A program made the position numbers and the translations under genes. From Mesodorylaimus sp. YZB2_4 (taxonomy: Eukaryota; Nematoda; Enoplea; Dorylaimida; Dorylaimidae), in contig JASANH010001053.1 of assembly GCA_030248295.1 (NCBI GenBank), positions 1 to 64,000 on the forward strand: a DNA stretch of 64,000 nucleotides, in the 5' to 3' direction. Of the stretch, positions 35,551 through 46,154 are shown in pieces. Positions within the stretch are counted from its first letter, which is position 1; each line of letters starts with the position of its first letter. The notes under the pieces are model-generated. The model had not been told where the DNA came from and ran no database searches. It was given only the letters and a program-made list of their open reading frames with translations.

Positions 35551-36329
35551 CCGAGCCGCGCCTGGACCACCAAATTTGCAGGCACCAGGGAATGGGTCAA
35601 GTGGATGGCCTCCAGCACCTCCAAGCACCTCCAGGCTGCAGCCATCCGCCTCCGCAAGGACCTTAACAAGCGCCACATGGTCCTGGATTTTCACAGCAAC
35701 AACCATTCTTCGCTCAGCCGGCGCAGTGACTCTTCTGCGCGTATGGCTGCACAGCCTGGTAGTGCTAGTCCGTTGTCTCTGTCTATGTGCCCGTCGTCCG
35801 GGACGAATTGTGTTATCAAAGGCTCCAATGCCGCCGCCAGTTCCTTCCAGAGCGGGCGGTCCGAATTGACTGTGGCAAGGTCCACCCGTCTCCGCTGTCC
35901 GTTCGCAGTGGCTGCCAAACAGCCTCACTCACTTATTGCTTCTGATTGGCTGCCGGGTTGTGGGCGGGGCCTCTCCCTCTTCTCTGATTGGTCGGCCGGG
36001 CGAGTGGTGTAAGTTAGATCACGCAGCTCGCTCGACGGCTAGCTGTTATCAGTCGGTGGGACTACGTACAGTTGTAGTTTTATAAAATTTGAAAAATTAG
36101 CCTAATTGGATTGGCTCATGGCGTTCTGCCACTCTCGTGTTTCTCTTGATGCTTGATTCTCAGGATTGCTGCTGCCAATAACAGAACACCGAAAAATATG
36201 CCACGTTACTCCACACGCACATTTGATGACGAGCCAATGCAGAGGCAGATTGAATGCTTGTACGACTACTGTGTAGACGAGCTCCTGTTACACAGTTGGC
36301 TATTGTTCTGTCCAAAAAAAGAAAACATA

Positions 36330-39300
36330 ATGCTGACAAAATTTGGAATTTGCTGGCTGTGGATCACAGCCGTCATGGTGGCTGCTGATTCGTTGTTACA
36401 TGTACCAAGTACGATCATGGTATTAAAGTCTTTTATAGCGTGTTGTATGAACTCTTTTCTAGTTCTGAATCCAAAGTCCATCAGATTCTACGACAGTTTT
36501 GGCGATGAAGCGACTCTGATTTTTGCGGATGGTTTCGCTACTCTCGTTTGCGTGGCACCTTGGGTTGAAAGTGGCATGCATCCAGTGGTTCTCGAACTGG
36601 TGCACGAAGGAACGAAAAGGGTTGCGGCATCTGCAACTGCTGCTGCCGATGGAAGAGCCAGACTGCGACTTGACTTCAATGACTCCACGCCACATGGAAG
36701 ATACAGATGTCAGTATCACAAGAGAATGTCAAAAAATTTTTTGAAGATTCATTATAAAATATGTAAGTGCAGTGCGCAATTTCTAGACTTACTGATGGGG
36801 AACAAAGATTTACGAGGCTTCTACGGAAAGGGTGCTACAGAGGTACCTACAGTAGGCTGATATCAGCGACTATAACGCAAACTGGTTGGTCTAGGCTGGC
36901 TAAATGGTCTTCACTACATACAGCTGCTAGTTCTGTGTTTAGCAGAGTCTGCTTAAAATTATACCCACCTCTGCGAATTACTCTCCGGGATAAGCTCCAG
37001 CCGCAGTATAAGCAATATTACATACCGGAATAGCAAACTATTTGGACGTTATCTGTTTAACGTGCCTACAGGTTCCGATGCTGGGAAGCATTGCATGGAA
37101 GCTGAAGGTTGCAGTACGGACGACTTCTGCGTTGTCGATCGAACCGTTAAACCATGTGGGCCGATTGAAAATCCTTCTGTTTGCAATGCACTAACTCCGG
37201 AATTTCAATATTGCCCGATCGAAGAGGACTCTCTTTGCAAGGCCATCGGTCTCGAGCAGGGTTACAACCGTGCATGGGCAAAGATGAAGTGGCAGTCGTG
37301 TCCATCTGAAGATCCAAAGCAGCCTCACAGTAAGTACCTCTACCTTGAAAAACGTTCCCGGGTCTGTAGCCTAGCGGTTAAGGCGACTGCCTCTCACGCT
37401 GGGCGCGCATTACGCGGGAGTGTTCGACTCCCGCCTAGGTAAAAAATGATTGTTAAATATATGTTCCTTAGTTCTCGAGTGCGCCGTGCGCTGCTTGGCT
37501 ATGGGTAAAGTATGACATGACATTACGTTGAGTCAGAGGTTTTGTTTTCCGTGTTTTGAATTGCTGCACACACTACATGCTCAAACGGGTGGGGGCATAG
37601 CTGCAGTATTTGACGGTAGGCTAACGGGGCTCTAGGTATTATCGCCGCACTGTCCACGGTCACCGCCCGTCCAGCCTCACCTCCTAATGGTAAGCATGTC
37701 CTTGGTCGCCACCTAATTCTAATGTGCGGATTCACGATTACCACATCAGGCTGCGAGGCTGGAAGGCGGAGACAAGACATATCGTTGTCACTAGCCGAAT
37801 GTCAACTCTAACCCAACCTGACACTCGAGGTTACGTTTGGGGCATGACACACATAGTGGAGTTCATTGCTTACCGTGGGCGACCCTGAAAACTCAAACCC
37901 CACTTTTATCCAGGACCCGTACCACAGAAAGCAGATAGAGGTAGGGCACTACCGGTTGGTAGAGAGAGAGGAAACCAAAAGATAGCATTATCTTTTGGTA
38001 ATGAGTTGTAATGAGTAGAGGCAGAGACAGACCAACCGTTACCACTAAATTGCGGGTAGGGAAAAGATAGAACTACCTGATCTTTGCTGCTAGCAATCCA
38101 TTACGTTTTTCTCTTAAACTCCGCAAGTCTGCACTTGGAAGGAAACAGGTTTTTCTACCCATTATCAGTGGCGGCAACACATAAAATAGCCATGGCTGCC
38201 GGGGAGAAAGGCTGACATTCTTCCGCATTTAGATAGGTCGACTACCTTATCCTACCCACTGTCTATCATCCTGTGCAGCCGTCCCATCTTTTGCGCGCTC
38301 TTTCGTATTGCTTTCTTTCCCTACCCGTTGGCTACCCTCCTCCAGAGCAGGGTAGCCAAATGATAGGGGTACACATCTACCTCCACCAGTTGGCTCCCTC
38401 TAGCTGCTCTTTCTGTGGTACTGGTAAGGGTGTGGATAGCCCTGTCTCTACCTCCATGTAGGCCTATCTTTGCCAAAAGGTACCCCATACCTGCTTTCTG
38501 TGGTACGGCCTCAGTGGTCAGGTCTTCAGTTTTTGTCCCGCCGCACACATGCTCTCCTATGCCCACCAGGCTTGCTCTTTACCTGACAGCCGCGAACTAA
38601 ATCGCCGAACTGAATGGCTAACCAAAACAACAGCAGCATTTAAAAAGCAGAGTAATGAAAGAAGCAAATTGCAGCTGACGAAGTACCAAGGATCACAGTG
38701 GACTCCTCAGGACCTCTCCCTTTCAATCAACCAGTAAACATTTCGAGAGATAGCAAAATAATAATTACTACAAATCAGCAAGGGGTGATCGCCTCAAATC
38801 TAGCATGCAAATTCAAAAAACCAGGGGGCATCCTTATCTACAGTCATTCTGAATACATCTCCAGCTCGCAGCAGAAAGCTGTTTTGCCTTTAAATAACGA
38901 GCTATTCGACCAAGGACCACTCGTGTTCAAAGTGATATGCAAGTATATCAAATACAAAGTCATAGCCACGCTCTCTGTCATTCTGGTTTGGCTTGGTAAG
39001 GAAATAAATATGCAGTATTTTTAAAAGATCTCTGACCCTATCGTGTGTCTCAGAAGGACGGGATCCAATAATCACAGCATCCAGCACTGGAAGGTATACT
39101 GACAAGTTGGAATGTGAACTTGATGCCCCCGACGATTTTACTGTCAATTACAAGTGGACGAACGAAGATGGAAATGTTGTTAGTGTAAGATTTTTTGGTT
39201 TGATTTTCTGCAGGAACCATCACTAATTGCTCAATAGTGACAATAATTGATCGGTAATGATAATAATAATCAATATTGATCTAATGACTAGGTGATGGCT

Positions 39301-40277
39301 GATCTGCACCAATTGACCAATTAATGCAGAGCAGTAAGTTCTGCTGGCTAGCACTTTGTGTGTGAATGAGCAGAGCCAGAATACAAGCGCCATGACTCTT
39401 ACTACAGCAATCAGTCTTTGTGTAAATGGTGGTTTGCTTTCAGACTGCTTCCACCTTGAAACTTGTCAATTCTGGTCGCTTCACATGCCAGGCGACTGTC
39501 ATCTACAAATCTTGCAGTCCGCATAGCATGTTCATTCATGAATCGAATCCTGTTACATATGAGTATGTGATGGCCAGTCCTAACGCTACACATGTCCCCA
39601 CTTTTCCAAATCTCATAACGACGAAACCCAAAGCAGTCTCAACCGCAAATGATTCCATCAAATTAACTCTGGGTCACGGCAAGATACTTATGACCACTTC
39701 ATCACTGTCCAATCCAGGTGAGGCTTTGCATGAGATTACCACTACTGTGAGAGGTGTTGGCACAATCACAGTTCCGAACACTACTTATATCTCCACTTTA
39801 CCCAATCTCACAACGACGAAACCTAAATCAGTCTCAATCTCTAATGATTTCATTAAATTATCTGAACATTCACTGATCAATGGGGCAACCCCGAGTCTCG
39901 GCAAGACACTTGTGACCACTTCATCACTGTCCAGTCCAGGTGAGAAGGGGCGTGAGATTAGCACTACTGTGAGAGGCGTTTTAATCACCCACAAAAGGGC
40001 TCATGACGCTACTTATGCCTCCACTTCACCCGATCCCATAACGACGAAAGCTAAAGCAGTCTCAATCGCAAATGATTTCATCAAATTATCTAAACTTCCA
40101 TTGGTCAATGGGGCAACCCCGAGTTTCGCCAAGATACTTGTGACCACTTCATCATTGTCCAATCCAGGTGAGGCTTTGCGTGAGATGACCACTACTAAGA
40201 GAGGTGTTGTTGTAATGAGCAACCACAAGAAGAAGAAGGCAGGCCACAGTAAGACCACTTATAGCAAATGGAAATAG
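36330..40277 (+). CDS. Tandem gene A: secreted Ig-like/nine-cysteine protein with Thr/Ser repeat tail
   Basis: Exons: 36330-36408, 36463-36762, 37072-37329, 38675-38995, 39054-39184 and 39444-40277. All phases agree (1923 nt, 640 residues). Exon 1 is a signal peptide (MLTKFGICWLWITAVMVAADS). Exon 2 has an Ig-like C...Y-x-C pattern (FATLVCVAP to HGRYRCQY). Exon 3 has nine cysteines in a spacing shared with gene B (GCSTDDFC, KPCGP, YCPIEEDSLC). Exon 4 is a second Ig-like module (ASNLACKF to FKVICKY). Exons 5-6 give a third with the C-W-C pattern (KLECEL, NYKWTNEDG, RFTCQATV). The rest of exon 6 encodes three tandem 65-76-residue units rich in Thr and Ser, ending in a basic tail. No C-terminal membrane helix is seen. 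Intron positions and phases match gene B, which supports the model. I recognise no named family. Inference: an extracellular recognition or matrix protein, probably O-glycosylated on the tail. Confidence 0.78.
37355..37530 (+). mobile_element. tRNA-derived SINE S1, copy b, in intron 3 of gene A
   Basis: The best-preserved copy. An A-box-like TAGCCTAGCGGTTAAGGCG and a B-box-like GTGTTCGACTCCCGCC are about 45 bp apart, as in class II (Ser/Leu) tRNAs. The body contains GTTCCTTAGTTCTCGAGTGC and GCTTGGCTATGGGTAAAGTA, ending in TGACATGACATTA. It starts only about 25 bp after the exon 3 donor. Confidence 0.8.
37915..38510. repeat. Inverted repeat inside intron 3 of gene A
   Basis: CCGTACCACAGAAAGCAG at about 37917 reappears inverted (CTGCTTTCTGTGGTACGG) near 38492. 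The half motif CTTTCTGTGGTAC also occurs near 38407. A perfect 10-bp hairpin (TTGGCTACCC / GGGTAGCCAA) lies at 38329-38360. Probably the remains of a foldback or DNA element. Confidence 0.45.
39582..40230 (+). repeat. Three coding tandem units in the gene A tail
   Basis: Units begin at about 39582, 39777 and 40005 and encode 65, 76 and about 75 residues. Shared landmarks are ITTKPKAVS..NDFIKL, a TTSSLSNPGEA.hE stretch and TTT.RGV. The first unit lacks about 8 residues present in the other two (LINGATPS). The repeats are diverged, not recent. Confidence 0.85.
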
Positions 40278-40665
40278 ATATATTCTCGATGCCCTATGCC
40301 CTATTCATTTTCGCACAGGACAAATAGGAGACGAGTTAACTTGCTATAAATTGCCAGCGACGCGACCGGGGAAGCTGAAAACACTGTGAATTGGTCTAAG
40401 CACTCAAAGCAGCTGCATCAGTATCCGTAGCGCTGATATACTGTACGTACTCTGGAGACAGTGCTGATATTCACGATGCATATCAGTGCCACCTCTCAGG
40501 GTATCGACAGTAGTCTCTGGCGGTGAGAGCCATGACGAGGGGTGCAAAACGCCCACAGCAAGCACCATTGCAGATGTGCTAGATCCACTGAGCACCCTAA
40601 TTGTGTCTGGCTGTGATCTTTCTTCCATCGGTACCACAAAGAGTACAGTACGGGTATCTTTTCAG

Positions 40666-43600
40666 TGCTTGTAAAAGATTCCATCAGATACTACGATGAT
40701 TTTAATGATGACACCAGCCTGATATATTTCGACGGCTATGCGACCGTTCAGTGCACTTTTCGAAGTGACAAACCGCATTGTCAGCCGGACCATGCATTTG
40801 AGCTTATTCATGGGAGCTCCAAAAATGTGTTAGCATCCGTCCTGTGCTCAGGTTCAACAAAGATCGAAGACGCAGTGGTGGCAAACCTAAGACTGAACTT
40901 CAGCGAGGTGAAGCTCAACAGCCCATATCGCTGTCGATATGGGGCGCAAGTATCGCAAGAATCCATCACCATTCCTTATCGCTTTTGTAAGTATCTTGCC
41001 TGTTGTTTGTGTCAATTGAGTCATATTCCAACGATCTCAAGGCAGACTAGACATTTTCGTTGTATCCCGGAAGCCGGAGTATTGCTACATGTACCTACTT
41101 AGTCTGTAGACATGACAGGAGTGGGCAAAAATACAGTAGCTCTGGTACTTAGTATCTGTAAACGCTAACACCCAACAAAGGCTTGGCGGGTAGTGGCCAA
41201 GCGGTTAAGGCGTCCGCCTCTCATGATAGGTGCTCACTTAAGGGGAAGGGTTCGACTCTCACCTGGGTGAAAAAAAAATGTCAATCACGTGTTCCTCAGC
41301 CCTCGCCTGAGCTGTATTGAGCTTGGTTATGGATAAATTATGCCATGACATGACGGCTGCCAAGCAGTTGGCACCCAGTGCTTTCACTTCCTCGTTTTCA
41401 GGCTCAAGCAGTAGCTCCAACTGCTTGGAAACGGATTGTTCGAAGGACCAATACTGTATCGAAGAAGGCAGCACCAAGCAATGCGGAAAAATACGAAACG
41501 TATCGTGGTGTAGTGTATCCAAAAGTGATACTTTGATTTGTCCGATTGGAGAGAAAACAATTTGTAACGCTATCGTTTCTGGAAAAGATTTGTCGATGGC
41601 ACTGATTGAATGGAACGATTCATCATGTCGAAGCGCAACGTATGGTATGTCTTATCAGCCTCTGCACCTGTTAATTTTCACGTTAGAACAGACACTGTAT
41701 TTCGACATGCACTCTCAAAAGAAATATGGCAACGAAAAATTAATAGTTACCTTTAGAGAGCACTTCATTTACTGTTTTGTCAGCGATGAGTGGCCCTAAG
41801 TAAAGGTCGGGGTCTGAGTTCCAATTGGGGCCCAGACGGTGGGCAATATTTCAGGCACGTTCGCGGTGGGTAGAACTCCAGTATGAATACCGACTCATTT
41901 TCGAGCAATCTTTTGTCTCGTGAGAAATTTCCTGTCTTCTTTTTTATCCTAAAGTTGTTCCCCCTCTTGCAGGCAAAGGCGAAGGCAAAGGTGTCTCCGC
42001 TTGGGTCTGTCCAAGACGTTTTACAGGGATGCATTGAAGATCCTAAGGTTTCCTCGATTCTTCCATCCAACGTTTGTTTGGTCGGCCTCGGGGGCGGTGG
42101 ACTTCAGGGTCGAACCGCATCGCTGTCTGTCACAGCTACTGAGTCTTCGGTACTTTGGGCCGTGTGTCTGTACCATCGATTCGAGCATGGGCTCTCGTAG
42201 CCTCTTCTAAAGACACTCTTTTATAATGCGGTCCCACCACGTGGTTTCACATAATGCGGTCCCACCATCTTTCATCGAGGCACTGACACTTCCTTCAGCC
42301 GCGAGAAATTCCGTGCCAGAGCTCTCCTTTTTGAGTCGGAAGCTTGAGTCTCAAGTCTCTGAAGCCTTTGGGGGACCTAGTCGAGGGGAAAACTCCAGAA
42401 TGAACAGTATTCTAGGCTATGCGCAAGACAATAAGAAAATTAAGCCTTAAAGTTGCGTTCATTGTACGTATCGTGAATTTTTAAAAAATTTTTGAGGGGC
42501 GGGAGCCTGCTTTCGCGTAAAAGCGGCCAGCAGTCAAAACCTTCTAAGCAAGGCTGTGCGGGGACCAGCACACTCGGCAGGTCATCTGGGACAGGCACCT
42601 TCTCGGACCGTGGAGGGCGGGCTGTGGACCCTGTCGTTGTTCAAAAATGCTGGTTCAGCGTTTTCGAGGAGAATCGCAAAATCCGCGGTTGCGATGGCGC
42701 AGATGTTCGGCATTCGTCTCTCCGTATTGCTTGGTAGCGAGTGGCTTGACTCGTCCCGGGTTTGATCCCTAGTGACGGAGGTCAGTTTGCAACCCATGAA
42801 CCCTCGCATCTTGATGCCGAGAAGTGGGTGACTCGCCCAGTACCGCCGAGGTGCTCCGAGTGGAGAGACGGAAGCCAAAGGGAGACACAGCCTCGGCTGT
42901 CCAACACCAGCAAGGTCCACAGGCTACCCGCTATTGTCCAAGGAAGATGACGTTGGACAGCCGAGACTGTCTACTCGTTTGGCTCCCGTCTCTCCACTTG
43001 GAGCACCGCGACGGCACTACGTGAGTCACCCGCGGCCTGGCGTGCAAGGTCAGCGAGGGTTTCTGGTCTGCAAATTGACCTCAGTCACTGGGGATCGAAC
43101 CTGGGACGAGTCCAGCCACTCGCTCCCAAGCAATACGGAGAGATGAATGCCGAACCGCTGCTTCTCAGCGGCCGATATGTAAAGTGATTGCCAGGAAACC
43201 AGGATTTTGCGGTTTTCTTGAAAACGCGGAGCAAGGTTTGCTGGGTTTATGCAGTATGCAGTCTTGACAAATATTTCTAAAAGAATTTCCGGGAAAAATT
43301 AGAGTTCTCGAATCACATTCCTGACCTTTCGACATTACGTTCTCATAGTTGGATTGAAACTCGAACTACTAATTACCTAAAACTTCTAATTACCAATGTA
43401 GCTAAGTTTCGCGCAGATTTTGTCAGCAGATTATCTTTGCTGAATTTAGGTGTGCTATAATGCACTTTTAAACCACATTTACACACCGTATTTTATTTTT
43501 AGGCGAACTGCCCAAGTTACGATATGAATCTAAATTCGAAGACGCATACTCCTTCAATCAAATAATTAAATTAAAAAAGCATATGGCTAAGCTTATGATT

Positions 43601-44248
43601 GAGCCGGGCTATGGAATCCTGACCAAGGCAGATGTCATCTGCCAAGTCAAGAAGCGTGGTGGTGAAACTATTTTTAATTACACAGCTGCCAGTAGTTCAA
43701 ACATGGCATTGGAACCATTGAGTCCTCTGTTCGAACAAGGCCCTCAACTGTTCAAGATGATTTGCAAATTTGAAAAACAAGGCTCCACCATTGCTACCAT
43801 TTCGGCACTACTTCTAGTGCTTGGTAAGCAATGATGTTTCTGCCCGTTTTCACAAAACTGGCCAGGCTTCTTCTTTCAGAAGGAAAACCTAGAATCACCC
43901 TGCGAGGTGAACAGTTGCATTGCAATATACCAGTACCCGACGACTTCATAGTAGATTATGAGTGGCAGGACCGGAATGGGATGGCTTACGTAAGCGATTT
44001 TATGAAATTTTTTGCCGAATAACATTAATTTGATACTGTAGCCTGGTCCTGTAATTAACATGACTCGCCAAAGTGTAACGTGTCGTGCCAAGGTTATATA
44101 CAAATCCTGTTCCCCATTCACTACTTACGAGCACACAAATTATGTCGAAAATGTCGCCACAGAGCCAAAAGCAGATGCAATAGGTGTTCACGATGGAAAA
44201 AAGGGCGCCATAAAAGCTGGTCCGAATGGTGATTTGATTTTTTTTTGA
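40666..44248 (+). CDS. Tandem gene B: paralogue of gene A, no repeat tail
   Basis: Supported exons: 40666-40986, 41402-41644, 43503-43823, 43880-43989 and 44042-44248 (about 400 residues). They match gene A exons 2-6 one for one with identical intron phases; 43503-43823 is exactly as long (321 nt) as its counterpart. Modules: Ig-like (YATVQCTF to SPYRCRYG); nine cysteines (DCSKDQYC, QCGKI, ICPIGEKTIC); Ig-like (ADVICQVK to FKMICKF); Ig-like (QLHCNIPV, DYEWQDRNG, SVTCRAKVIY). It ends after a short basic tail with no Thr/Ser repeats. The first exon entering 40666 in phase 1 should encode a signal peptide, but I could not place it between 40278 and 40660. MPYALFIFAQDK at 40289 is only a weak candidate. 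So the gene is either incompletely modelled or 5'-truncated. Confidence 0.72.
41183..41356 (+). mobile_element. tRNA-derived SINE S1, copy c, in gene B intron
   Basis: An A-box-like GTGGCCAAGCGGTTAAGGCG and B-box-like GGGTTCGACTCTCACC, then GTTCCTCAGCCCTCGCCTGA, GCTTGGTTATGGATAAATTA and the TGACATGAC tail. It ends about 45 bp before the acceptor of the cysteine-module exon at 41402. The tRNA-related head is close to class II tRNAs such as Ser or Leu. Confidence 0.8.
42480..43160. mobile_element. Composite, palindromic R1 element in gene B intron
   Basis: The left piece (42480-42575) is an R1 tail in reverse orientation (GCCAGCAGTCAAAACCTTC, T/A-rich outer end). Next comes a forward R1 copy (about 42700-42925), then a reverse R1 copy (about 42955-43155). 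The two inner copies are inverted repeats of each other over about 200 bp: CGGAGGTGCTCCGAGTGG... versus its complement CCACTTGGAGCACCGCG. The 1.86-kb intron contains the whole structure. Confidence 0.65.
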
Positions 44249-45502
44249 AGAATTTTCTGCCTTTTAAGATCGGTATTTCAGGGCACACTACATTTATTGG
44301 TTTATTGTTGGTCATGACGCTGGCGATAAAACCTCCATCATTCTGGATGCTACTGTAGATTGAGTTTTGAATGGTAGACACGATTAAGGGGTCGCGAAAA
44401 GGCCACCTTTCTGATCAACAGATTAATCACTAATTAATCACTATTGCATTTGATTTTCAATAATGCACGCTGTTTTTCTCGTTAATTGCCAATTGATAAG
44501 ATTCTTACTTTTTCTACTGATTCCGATGGTAGAGTAATAAAAAATTGTGCCTGCTCACTTGCGCAGTTTTTGCGAAGTCACGATTGAATCATAGAAATTC
44601 CCTGCGGCAAAAATTTCTGCACGGTCTTGCATGAGCGGTCAAACGCTGTCTCACAAGTCAGACATTCGGCTTAAGTCTTTCGGTCAAGTTTCACATAACT
44701 TGAATGCCCTTATTATCGCAGCGATTTTTTTGAATTTTCTATTTTTCAAATATGACATTATCATACTCTCAAAGGCACTGGATTTGTGGAGTTAGCACTG
44801 CAGTGGTGTGGAATACATAAGTTCCATCTCTCATGTTTTGATTCATCAAATACTGAGCACATTTTTTGATAGAAATGATTCTTCAAACACGTGGCTGCGA
44901 TCAGATGATCTGATCACAAAGGGTTCGCATCTTATATTATATTATATTATAGAATTCGGTAATAATAATTCTTATATTCGGTATCTTATAAATTTCTCGT
45001 CCTACTCCTGGCAAAGCTGCAATTGCTATGTTTACGCACATGAGTCAAAATACTGCTGATAGAATTCACGATCATTTCTTGTAGAAGGCCAAGGAGACTC
45101 TTCCGCTACTTCCCAACTTCTTTCTCGGGGAAGACTTTCGAGTAAAATACTGTGCTAATCGTAAGACTGCTTTTCCTGAGAGATTAGAGATAGCATCGTC
45201 ACAAAAATAGGCTTCAATCCCGATGATATGCTTCACAAAATAAAAGTGTGCTTTTGGGTCAATTTTTTCAAAAGCATGAGTTCTTATGGGTTGACTTTGT
45301 GGCTCAATAGCCGATGGGTTGGATGTGACTTTTCAAAAATGGGTTTGGGTTGGCTTCGACTTCAAAACTTTTGGGGTGGATTTGGGTCAAACCGTGATCC
45401 CGTTGTCTTGGTCACCCCTTACAGAAACCCAGTCTTAAACACAATTGTAGGACATCATAAAACTACCTCTTATCAAGGTTTCATCATGTCAAAAAGAAAA
45501 AA

Positions 45503-45508
<6 letters not shown>

Positions 45509-45539
<31 letters not shown>

Positions 45540-45550
45540 AAAAAAAAAAA
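45509..45550 (+). repeat. Poly-A tract
   Basis: About 40 bp of almost pure A, interrupted by one T. It directly abuts the 3' end of the reverse-oriented SINE at 45562, so it may be a T-rich extension of that SINE's tail or an older oligo-A site it landed in. Confidence 0.9.
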
Positions 45551-45561
45551 TGTCATACTTT

Positions 45562-45715
45562 ATACATAGTCATGCAGAACAAAAACCTCTCGAGGGCTAA
45601 GGAAGACATATGACATATGATTTTTTACCCAGGCGGGATTTGAACCATCTCCTGTACATAAGTGCGCACACAGCGTAAGAGGCAGACGCCTACCCGCTCT
45701 AGGCCACGACCCCAG
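45562..45715 (-). mobile_element. tRNA-derived SINE S1, copy d
   Basis: On the minus strand: GTAGGCGTCTGCCTCTTACGC after an A-box-like region, a B-box-like GGTTCAAATCCCGCCTGGGT, a CTTAGCCCTCGAGAGG body segment and ATGTATAAAGTATGACA at the 3' end, followed by a T-rich run. Confidence 0.7.
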
Positions 45716-46154
45716 TTCATCACGCTCGCGTTTGTGCTCAGGCGCCTGACTTTTAAACCAAGAATTTAGAAAATTTTTTGAATTTCCTCCCAGCCACATT
45801 CCGCCACATGCAACTTACGACTAGAACGATCATACTGGAACCATGAGCTGCCATTGGATAGGGCATTAAATGCCTAAAGTTTCAGCGATTTATACGAGAG
45901 AAGTCACATGACGTGATCAGCAAGGGCGCCAGGGGTTCATAACACACCAACATTTATGGCCCTGAAATATTTTTCGGGGTGTTGCCGCACTCAGCACGAT
46001 GATTCTTTGAGGACGGACTGGACAAACTCACACATTTTGGATAGAACGATCCTTTATCGCGCTCTTGCGCCAGAGTTGGAAGTTTGTATCTGAGGACGGT
46101 CAGGGCTGATGATGAGATCTATAGTATCGTGTCTACAGTTGGTAAAAATACTTG

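Larger units (their letters stand above)
33027..36329. other. Intergenic with repeats and a GC-rich block
   Basis: 33.3-34.3 kb is rich in CGTAC/GTACG words and has no recognisable coding. 34490-34545 has low-complexity GCGAGCGAAGCGAGC-type repeats. R1 fragments lie at 34735-34830 and 35232-35550. A GC-rich block at 35560-36015 has open frames on both strands but no recognisable domain. An acceptor-like GATTCTCAG near 36164 could belong to a 5' untranslated exon of the next gene. Confidence 0.45.

Noticed and set aside
37370..37440. Possible functional tRNA-Ser/Leu gene
   Set aside because: A and B boxes are present but the acceptor stem does not pair, and the same sequence recurs with a conserved non-tRNA body and tail, so it is a SINE head.
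45228..45569. 113-codon ORF with a lysine-rich C terminus
   Set aside because: The lysines are translation of the poly-A tract; no domain or splice support.
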